Shown here piece by piece: positions 43,448 through 52,975 of a stretch of 64,000 bases of DNA. The translations under genes and the position numbers were made by a program. Each line of letters opens with the position of its first letter. Position 1 is the first letter of the stretch. Under the pieces are notes generated by a model that worked only from the letters and a program-made list of their open reading frames with translations, was not told the DNA's origin and searched no databases. Origin of the DNA: Histoplasma ohiense (lineage: Eukaryota > Ascomycota > Eurotiomycetes > Onygenales > Ajellomycetaceae); the NCBI GenBank assembly GCA_017607445.1, contig JAEVHH010000005.1, forward strand, positions 2,671,001-2,735,000, given 5' to 3'.

Positions 43448-46400
43448 ATGGAAGACGGTGATTCTAATCCACCCTGGAATCGTCTCGAGAATCCCGTCAG
43501 TATTGGATCAGATATGACGACACTCGATGTGGTTGCAGGTCCATTAACGCCCTACCTTGCTGCGGAAAAGCCTGCTTCCAGGAGACTTTCGACGGGTGAA
43601 ACGCGACAGCAGAATGATAGAGTTTTAAGCAATCCTCAATGCCAGGGTCGTGGCTTACTGGGCCTTCTCCCGTCTCAAATAATTGAGAAGTAAGTCTTAA
43701 GATCATCCTCTTCCTGCGCCACTCGCGTGTAGTCCAAGATAAGGCGATGGTTATTTTCAGCACATCAGTTAAAATGAAGAGAGAAAAAATAGTTGAAAAT
43801 TTGATATCTGTTGAATGACGCTTATATTAATCTTTTAGGATTTTGTATACCGTCGACGCAAACTCTTTCGCGTCTCTTGCTCTGTTAAATAGGAAATGGC
43901 GGGCAGTGTCTGATCTTCCTGCATTATATCGTTATCATCTAGATGGCTGTACATCTCCTGCTTTGCGCAACGATGATAGCGTGCGGCGCCCTTGGCTATC
44001 AGAAGATCTGTGGCAGTTGAAACGCAGGTTTGCCCGTGAGACTCGGAGAAACCTGTTCGAATCTTTTCTCAGGCCACAGAAAACCGTGATCAATCTCATT
44101 TCAACTTCGGCAAGCTCATCATCCGCATTTCCCCAAGGAGAAGCATTCCAATTTACTTTCTCAGCAAATGGGAATCAATTGCTTGCGTTAAGTTCATCTA
44201 GAATTTTCGTGATTGACCTATCCAGAGATCCAATATCTGTTACTTACGAATTAAAGACTTTGCGACGACCTGTCGCGGCTGCCATTGTTGACGACGCAAG
44301 CCTACTGGCGGTGGCTTCTTCGACTCACCAAGCGAATGTATACCGCCTCATTGACGGGAATGTGAAGTTAATCCAGGCCATTACTTTAGACAATATTCCT
44401 CGTACAATCTCATTATCTCCGGAAGGGACAGTTTTAGCCATCGCTTATGATGGAAGTATCGAGGTTCATGCTCTGGGCGAGATGGCACTGGCAACAGATC
44501 GCAGGGCTGTGCGATGTTTCCATACCGATATGTTATCGTTCTCACGGGATGGTTTGATGTTAGTTGGCTCGTCGAACGATCCGCTTGAAGCCAGAATGGT
44601 ATCCATCTCCCCGCCTCTTTATATGGACCTGGATTCCGAGCTGCCTTCGCCAGAGTTGCAGTCCCGAATGTGGACAACCCAGATATTATCTCCGGATATC
44701 ACGATTGGGTATAATAACGTCACTCTCGTTCCATCGACCGTTGTTGATGCAGGCATCACTTGGATTGTTGGATATGACACCCAGTTACAAGTTTTTCGGC
44801 TTGGCCAGATTGATGATGCTAGGGGTGGGTTTACGTACTTTGTGGGACCCGGAGGTGACGGCGAGATAAAAGAACCCGGCCCAAGCTTTGTTCCTACGGC
44901 AGGCTGTAATGGGGAACTATTGGCATTGGGCTTCCAAGGATCTGGGGTATGGCTATATGGTATTCCAGATGTTTCGGATCGACCCTCTGCATCGAATGTC
45001 GTGCTAGAGAAAAATTGGGGTTCAAAACCAGTCCGTACAAATTCCCAGAGGCTGAACAAGGTGATAACACCACCCAGCCACTTGATCCATGGGCGGGTAT
45101 TGTCATCTATGAATGATATCACTGCAATAAAGTGGGTGGATGGCGTCAACCTTGGAAGCTCGGGAACGAAACGTCTCCAGCGACTCGTGGCAGTAGCTCC
45201 TGGCGGCGTTAACTCTTTCTTGGGAGAAATGTGTGATGGTATTTTGCCAGTCGATGGCGGCAGGATTGTCATTTTTGACTTTGCGCGTTCATCGACTGAT
45301 GGGAATACAGTTGAGTTGACAATTGAGGTAGGCGAAGCGACTCCAATACCTCTACCGGAACAGGATTCAACTATGGATGTCGAAGTTGAGCTGGAGAGAA
45401 GGAGAACGCGAGTTAATAGACGCGGAGGGTCGGGGAGAAATCGTAATACTGTCATTGAGCGCTCTGCTACGCTCGCCAGACATCGTGCCAGCATTGGAAG
45501 TACGCGTTTTGAAACTCCACCTGTCCCAACTAGGGTTCACCGAAATAGCTTTTCTCAGCCTAGTTCCCCCACAGATCCCAACTCAGCTGTCGACGTCCAT
45601 GCTATTGAGATTCCGTATACCAACAACCAACCACGATCTCAAAACCTCCTTAGTCGAGCAGCTACGGCTGCAACGCCTGCAACGCCTGCAGCGCCTGACC
45701 ATGATCGGAATCATTTCCAAAATGCCCGCTATGCAAATTCAGTTTTGGTGAACCGGCGACCACTGGTGCCGCACGAAAGTGATGCAGACAACTGGGTTCC
45801 TCCTCCGCCACCTTATACCCCTGATGCGGATGAGCCTCTGCCGGATCATATTCAAAGGACGCTACTGCCCTCGCCGACTAACCGTCTGCCACTGAGGTCT
45901 CATGGAAATGTTACCCATAACCTGCGACGCACACAAACATCCCGAGTTGAATCCACTGCACATAATGCTACAGAACGAACGAGGTCAGCCGTGGAACGTA
46001 TTCCCCTTCTCAGGATGAGAGTGGGAACGCCACCAGAGACTTCAGGGCAAGGAAACCTACTTAGAAGGAATAATACCTCACATTCCTCCTCTAGTCATAC
46101 AAGAGCAGCTACCGATGGCGTATCCGGGATGATTTCTGCAACCGAGAGTCAGTCTGGTATTCGCCAGGTTCGCCATATTGGAAGCCGTCCGATAGTGCCT
46201 CCCGTACTGAACCATGGAGATGGAACTGAGCCATCTTTCTTTCCCGTCCCGCCGCAACCCCCTGTACTAAATACACAAGCATCGTCATTGACAGCAGAAT
46301 TTCCAAACACTAGGCCGCCCCGGGCATCATCTTTGGAAAATCCAAGCCCAAATTTATCTATTATTCCTGGGTCTGCTTTGGGAGCTGGGTCAATGCCTGC

Positions 46401-46956
46401 CCGAGTAATTGGTAGGAATGGGCCTACAGATCATTTCGACTTAGATCCTAATACATCACCCCCTGCCGCCACTTCCGACTTCATACACACAGAAAATAGA
46501 CGATTGTCAGCTACACGTGATTCCATTGAGGGTTTCCAAACAGCAAGACAGTCCACTCATTCGAGATCATCGCTATCGGATTCAATACGCACACACTACA
46601 CCTACCGTTATTCCATTCCACCCAACTTTTCACCGATTATTACAAAGCCTCAGGCCATGTCCTCACCTCATCTTCAATCTCATGAACCTCGTCGTGTCGA
46701 GGCCCTTGATAACGTCCATTCCAACCAAGAAACTCAACATTCTAGGCCAAGATCGCAAGATATACCACGTCGCAGGCTCGCAATTGGTGGCGCCTTTTTT
46801 GACACACGCTCAGGCCGGATGATTTCAAGTTCTCATTCTGATGCAGAAGTAGGACGACGGGGGAGGGACGAAGAGCTGAGAGATAGAATGACTGAATGGA
46901 GCGACGGTGATGGAGAAAGGAAAAAGAGAAAGGAGGGTAGGTGTTCAATTCTTTGA
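43448..46956 (+). CDS. F-box protein with beta-propeller and C-terminal CaaX box
   Basis: Exons 43448-43689 and 43839-46956 give 1119 aa. Splicing joins LLPSQIIEK to ILYTVDANSFASLALLNRKW, making an F-box at about 72-115. F-boxes bind Skp1 and place the protein in SCF ubiquitin ligases. WD-like blades follow (FTFSANGNQLLALSSSRIFVID; ISLSPEGTVLAIAYDGSIEV; MLSFSRDGLMLVGSS) to about residue 490. The rest is long, disordered and Ser/Arg/Pro-rich. The protein ends CSIL after a basic KKRKEGR stretch, a CaaX box of the type used by geranylgeranyltransferase I, so membrane attachment is likely. I do not recognise a named orthologue. It may recruit membrane-bound substrates to the ubiquitin system. Confidence 0.8.
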
Positions 46957-48202
46957 TAGCACGCATATTAGTATGGAGAGAGTCTCATAGTCGACTACCA
47001 TACGCGACGAATTCCGGGTTTATGTTTGTTTTATTCTCCAAATGCTTTCCATCTCGTTCCGATTTCAATCGTTTTTAAATACGTCACACGGGTGGCTGGA
47101 TTTCCATTTATGAAGGCGTTGACACCCAGCTAGACAACATTTTTTTGATGGCGGTTTAACGCTGTCTTTTCGTGCATTTTCTCTACGACGCTCATTGAAT
47201 GGCTCTTTATAAGGCCTTCTCTTTTACGTGATTGTGAATGCTGTCGTTCGTTCTGTTTCTCGAACTCTGAACTCTCTAATGGTCTGGTGTGATACCCCCT
47301 TCCGTCGGCTTACCTTCTTCGTCTCTCATATCTCGCAACCTTAAATTGACCCATGACAACATATCACGCAAACTTTCTCATGTTCCTTCCCCCCTTGTCA
47401 TCTTTTATATATTATCCGTAATATTTTTATTTTTCTATTTATTTTCATTTTATTTTTTTTTTTTTATTTATATATACTCCACAGGCCTAGAAGTGATAGG
47501 AAACTCTTGTATTTTCTTTCTGAGCACCTGAAACAGGTAGCTAGAGACGATGCCATGCGCCATCATATTCGCAGCTGGTGTATGTATGAAGACCCACAAA
47601 CTGCATCTAGAGTTAGTTCTATCAGAAATACCACATCGCCTCTCGAGCATCTTTTGGAACACAAGAATATTTTTCCAACTAATGATCCACATACAAGCAC
47701 AGATCACACGTTTGAGAGCGTGCTGTAGTTATCACATGTGCCACGGTTATCTCGTTGAAGTATGGTGCTCTTTCAACTCAAATATTCTCCTATGCTAACT
47801 TCCAATGGCATCAAATCCGGTTTGGGCGTTCAGGGAGAATGAGAAAATAGTGCGAAGTTTTGCTGCGACGTACAACACCTTGTTTCGGGGTGCTTTCCCA
47901 TGCCTGGGACCATATTAAACACGGATGGGTCCCAGCAAGACCAAGAAACAGAGAAGATAATGTATTGTCTTCTCTATGTTTTCTCGGGTGAATATACAAC
48001 TCACTAAAATGAACGAAAAACGTGTCCAACTGTGGTAGGGACTTGGATCAAATTATGTTTTGATCGAATGAGAATAGAAATGTAAAATAACCAGGAAAAG
48101 TCAGCTACAAAAAAGAAGAGTTCTATTCTGGTAAGGAGATAAAGAAGCAGTATATAGTGGTTTAAATGTGACGAATAAATGAAAAGAAGGCTAGGAGATA
48201 CC
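46957..48202. other. Intergenic, 3' flanks of two convergent genes
   Basis: The F-box gene and the next regulator gene both end into this 1.25 kb. T-rich runs occur near 47430-47470. Frames of 70-80 codons lack domains. No gene recognised. Confidence 0.45.
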
Positions 48203-51153
48203 CTAAGACTCCAGTCCCTGAACCGGATTTAGAGAGTATGGGAAGTCCACCAGCCCATCCAGCATCCAATTTAGAGGATCAAATACTTCGTAATTCGGTT
48301 CCATGAAACCACCCAGGAATCCCATCCCGTTTCCGGAACTAGATGTATTGAGATTCCCTTCGCCGCCGATGTTAATTGTGTGAGATGATGGTGCGGATGG
48401 AAGGTTGGAGTCTGCGCCGGGAATACCAGGCGTTGAGCTTGTACCGCGTAACGGGGCAACAGAGGACGCTGAGGAGTCTGCATTGGAGTCCGGGTTGGTT
48501 GGGTTTTTGAGGAAGGCTGTTTGACTGTTGTTAGAATGACAGGCCTGGACATATAAACGGACAGACGTAAATTGATAGTGAGAGAGGACGTACATTCCAG
48601 ATTCTTTCCTTTGGCTTGAAAATCTTCTCTCCATCGCCAAACAGAGTCGTAGACAAGAGACATACTCATGCGACATCTGACCTTCAACTGGAGGGTGTCG
48701 TCCATTTCCGGACTGACCGACGATCTCGAAACATGTGGAGAGACAGGCGCTCCGCCCGTCCTCCACATCTGCGCCAATACCTCTGCCAACCGCTCCGGAA
48801 GATCATTGCTTGAAACAGACATGCTTCGTATAGCCCAAATAGTCCTGTTGAAAAGGGCTTTTGTATAGTCCATGTCAATGTGAGCTGCGAAGAAGCTTTT
48901 GCACAGCTTAAGCAGAATGAAACCGGCAGCTAAAGTCATCTGATATATGTAATTAGGGATATATGCAAGGACAGGTCCAACATTCTTTTCGAGATTCAGC
49001 ACCTCATCAAGAAATAGGGTTGTCGCAAGGTAGAGCGCCAGAAGGCCTTTTCGATAGTCTTTGGCTGTCGGGTTATCGAAAAAAGCCGCAAGGCGGAGGT
49101 GGAGACCTCCTGCCTGAAGATAGAGATTTGTGATGGCTAGAATACAATTAATTATTAGTGGGTAAAGACTCCCAGCCGCAAAAAACAAAAGATAAAGTAA
49201 AAATAAGGAGAAAAAAAAAGGGGGTGGGAGGTAAAGAGACAAGGAAAGAGAAAAGGAAAACCACACACAATTATGTTCTTGCTTCAGCTGGCCTTCGAGT
49301 TCCTCGAAGTCCTTTGTTAGAATAGATGTTACAACGAATCTTTCATCATCACACGATAGCCCGACAGGATCTCGGGCATTGCTGTAGAGGCCTCTGGTTA
49401 CTTTATCGCAAAACTTTTCGATATCTAGTCGACATTTTATTTCCGATGGAAGCTTGAAATTCTGGTCAGCAGATTCCGGTGATGACAACGTCCAGTCAAA
49501 CAAAGTTTGCGACGGTTGTCCATAACCAGTTGCAACCCTGATAAGAGTGTTAGCGCCCAGTGGTACGAGGTGTAGTACTGGAGGTTTGACGAACGCAAAA
49601 AAAATTCATACCTTTGAGCAACGATATTGCAAATACCCCAAGTTTTAACTCTATCTTTTAACTCCCCTTCTCTGAACTCGATCCTGAATTTAGAAAAGTC
49701 TTGGGCATGAGACGGGCGATGGAGGCCTATTTGCATCGCTATATGCATCATCATACCACAAAGCATAAATGTTGGGTCTGTCGACGTGCTGCTGGTGGGA
49801 AAGGGCCAAGTGCATAACAGCGCCAATGCTTTAACGACGTGATAGCTTTGAGGAACATCTGCCAATACACTCCATACCAATCTCGACACCGGTCCCGACA
49901 AAGCATTTAGAAGAGTAGGGTCGGCCTGGTATCGACGCGAACCCACACTAATTATAGACCAGAGCAAGAGCGGCGATGTGGAGTAATACTCTTCAGGTGA
50001 CCTATCTCGATCCAGAAATGGGAGGAAAGGGTGATAGAATGTGAAAAACCTAGTCCATATTTAGCATAAATGTGATTTGGATTCGCTCAATAATTTCAAT
50101 CCAGAATACTTACTGGCTAAATAAATCCGTCACCCGTTCTGGTGAGAGTGACACCCCTTCAAGCCGTTTGGCCATTGCAACCTGACTAGTGGAGCTTCTA
50201 AGAAAACTAGAAGAATCCAGTCCTGATCGAAGATCAAGCAGTGATGCAACAGCCTCATGCGATCCCATATATTGACTTCCTGAAAGTCCCGTCGACGTCT
50301 GGTATATGTTGCGCTGAGATGAACTAAACGGCGTAGAAATTGATGAAGAGCCTTGGTTGATGGAGGATGAGTGCTGGTGTTGCTGATGCTGTTGTTGCGC
50401 ATTGGCGGCGGCATTGGCATTCGCAATCTGTCTCCTCAGCTCAATTATCTCACGTTCCATCTCAGCATTCCGACTACGCTTGCCGATCCGTTTGAAATTC
50501 GACTCAATCTTGCATTCCAGCTTAAGACGACCGCAACGTGAGCAAGCTGTAAAAGGTTCTTGTATAACGTCGCATCGGAGCTGGAAGACAAACGTTAGCC
50601 GATTGCAAAACATATGAGTAAACTGCTCATTTAGACTGGAAAAATAAACGTATACCTATCTACGACAAAGAAAAATTAAGAAGAAAAAAAATAAAAGAAT
50701 GAAGGGGCAAAATATATCAATTGAGCATCCCACCTTCTGTTGGCGACACTCATTACAAGCTCGTTTCACTGGCTGCTTCTTCCGATCATCCTGGGTATTG
50801 TTGGTATTATTCTCCGTCTCTTCAATATCCTCAATGCTTCCTGGCGAACTACCCAGACCTCCAGTAGGCCCATTGCGTCTCTGGTTTCCACCGCTAAAAG
50901 TTGATACCGAAGCAGGAGAAGGGCGAAGAGCAAACGAACCAACCGTATTCCTCCTTGCGGGGCTGGGACGCCGGCTGCGGCCGTGCTGCTCTGCTGGCCC
51001 AACTCCTGCTGCTGCTCCGGTGGGAGTTGTTATCCTCCCTGGAGCACTAGCACCGCTTCCGACTGTGTTACTATTCCCAACGCCAACGCCAGCGACACTC
51101 CCACTGCCACTGGCCCTGCGTTTACGGTCGTCGCTGAATGCCAGGGCAGCCAC
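48203..51153 (-). CDS. Zn2Cys6 transcription factor, War1/Leu3-like
   Basis: Six exons on the minus strand, 50734-51153, 50114-50580, 49612-50049, 49269-49537, 48594-49136 and 48203-48516, give 816 aa. The zinc cluster is split by intron 1 between CNECRQQK and LRCD and continues CSRCGRLKLEC, spacing C-x2-C-x6-C-x9-C-x2-C-x6-C. FKRIGKRSRNAEMEREI, a linker plus coiled coil, follows, as in War1/Leu3-type regulators. The middle homology region includes FFTFYHPFLPFLDRDRSPEEYY and GMMMHIAMQIGLHRPSHAQDF. The tail is Asn/Ser-rich with an acidic-aromatic end. The open frame begins at a GTG at 51153 with no ATG before a stop upstream; the context AGCGTGG is otherwise an excellent start site. The start may be a mutated or near-cognate codon, or a missed upstream exon. 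Targets are unknown; War1 controls weak-acid response, Leu3 leucine synthesis. Confidence 0.82.
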
Positions 51154-51551
51154 GCTGTGAATCTCTTCTCACTGGGGAAGACCAGCAATAGGACAACGGA
51201 AGGCCGTAATCGGCAAGGTCAAGCCCCTGGAGGGTCGCAGGGGACCGCGGGGGAAGCGACCACTCGTGGGAGGAGAAGAGTCAGGATACGCCACGTCGAG
51301 GCGTGGTTGCAGATATCGCAAAGAGCAAAATCTCAGCGTCTGAGTGTTTCTTGCGGCCGGGTGGCGGGGTTAACTTAGCGATTGACTTGACTTGTGTCCG
51401 ATGTCGGTGAGTTTGGAGGTTGGTGGGGTGCCTGTGTGTCACGTGCGGTAGGGCAACTGCTTGGCTGCGTTCCCATCATATCCCAAGAAAGAATATAAGG
51501 GAAAAAGTAAATGAAAAGACAAGAAAGAAGAAGAAGAAGAAGAAGAAAAAC
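51154..51551. promoter_or_regulatory. Upstream region between regulator and small acidic ORF
   Basis: About 400 bases lie between the regulator's start and a small plus-strand ORF. On the minus strand there is no ATG until about 51475. CACGTGCG near 51440 is an E-box-like core. A purine run (AAGAAG)n precedes the small ORF. Confidence 0.4.
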
Positions 51552-51893
51552 ATGACAAGTCAGCCAAACCACCGAACCTTACTACTTCCAAGACAAACCA
51601 TCTCAAAACCAACCAAATCTTCGAAGCCTCTTAACCCCTCCGCACACCCAGCAGATGTCGAGTTGAGGTCTACCATTATAGCTACCGGGAGTCGTCAGCG
51701 GTCTGAAAGTGGAAGTGGACAGAAGCAGGAGGCAGAGCGGGAAGGCCAGGGGGATCGGGAGGATCGGGAGGACGACGGTGATGATGATGAAACGGATTTT
51801 CCAGTGATCGAATTTGATTCTTCGAAGGCGCCCCAACCATTTTTAGACGGGGGTGAAGTATTGGAACGGATGAAAGCCGTAGGGAGGGTTTGA
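51552..51893 (+). CDS. Small acidic hypothetical protein, 113 aa
   Basis: An ATG at 51552 opens 113 codons. The N-terminal half is basic and Ser/Thr/Pro-rich (MTSQPNHRTLLLPRQT), with ADVELRSTIIATGSRQR in the middle. A run of mixed charges then leads to an acidic EDDGDDDETDF, and the end is PVIEFDSSKAPQPFLDGGEVLERM. The C-terminal 30 residues look structured and not low-complexity, which supports a real gene. I do not recognise the family. The frame is open upstream to about 51420 through a poly-Lys stretch, which is probably 5' leader. Confidence 0.45.
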   Translation: MTSQPNHRTLLLPRQTISKPTKSSKPLNPSAHPADVELRSTIIATGSRQRSESGSGQKQEAEREGQGDREDREDDGDDDETDFPVIEFDSSKAPQPFLDGGEVLERMKAVGRV

Positions 51894-52975
51894 TGGATGA
51901 TAAGTTTGAGCAAAGGGGAGAGGATAATTGCATTGGCCTCCTTCTTAGCAACTTCAAGATGATGTATTTATTTATATATATATATATACTCCCTGTCATT
52001 CGAGTGGTGTGAGAGAATCTACAGGAGGAAGCTCATCATTATCACAAGTAGTACGGGCAGATTTTGCAAAATCCATTCGTGCCACCAAGTTAGCCGTTGT
52101 ATTGCAAAAAGCGTCACTTTTGTGGCGAGAAGTGTTAGTATACATCTGCAGAATGGACATGTGGGACAGTTTTCTCAAGCTTCGAACCAGCAAGCAGTGA
52201 TATATAATTAGCTAAGAGAGAGGCAGAGGACGGGCCACAGGAGGAGCAGAATAGAACAGCAGGATGACAGCAGAATAACAGAAGAAAACAACGGGATAAA
52301 AATGTTGAAGCAAAATTCTCATATTTCCAGCCGCCTGGGCTTCCAAGCATCGTTATAATCGCTTGCCTGTCCGAGAAGAATGCCAATTGCATTCTTCCCC
52401 CCTTTCCCCCCGTTTCCCCTCTTTTTCCCCCTCTTTTTCTTTCCTTTCAGGGACAGCTTGTCTCATCCTCATATAAAATTCATTATCGTATCTATGTTAT
52501 AAACCACCAAGTTCAACGCGAGTAAGAAGAGAGACAAACGGGAACCAAGGCAACAAAAGAGCAAACCACAGCTATCTGAAAGCACGGGAAAGTGGGATCA
52601 TGGACATAAATAATAAAATAAATAGAAATATATATCAGATCAACGAGGAGGGAAACCACGCTAAATCGAAGAGACCATTCTCGGATTCAGACCCGGCCCA
52701 GCATCAATAGAAGGTATTCGTAAAATTGTCATATCATATCAACACAGCGTGATGATACATGTCTCTCACGTAAATTTTGCATGTTCGGCATAACTCGCTA
52801 AAAAGCAGTATAAAATGAAAATAAAACAAAAAACCGATGAGGTATATAGAGGAAAAAGGTCAAACGGATATATCAAACTGAAAAACAAAAATAGTGGAAA
52901 CTTTCCCTGTTCGTTATATTTCATAGATACGCGAGACCGGCGCCGGGGAAAAAAAGAATCTTCATTATATGAGAT
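51894..52975. other. Intergenic, no gene recognised
   Basis: An (AT)n stretch lies near 51970-51987, and CCCC/TTTT pyrimidine runs at 52398-52445. The disordered-protein gene ends at 52976 on the other strand, so most of this is 3' flank. Confidence 0.4.

Noticed and set aside
51375..51478. Upstream ATG (near 51475, minus strand) as first exon of the War1/Leu3-like regulator
   Set aside because: The frame stops before the next exon, and none of its GT sites resembles the donors used elsewhere in the window.
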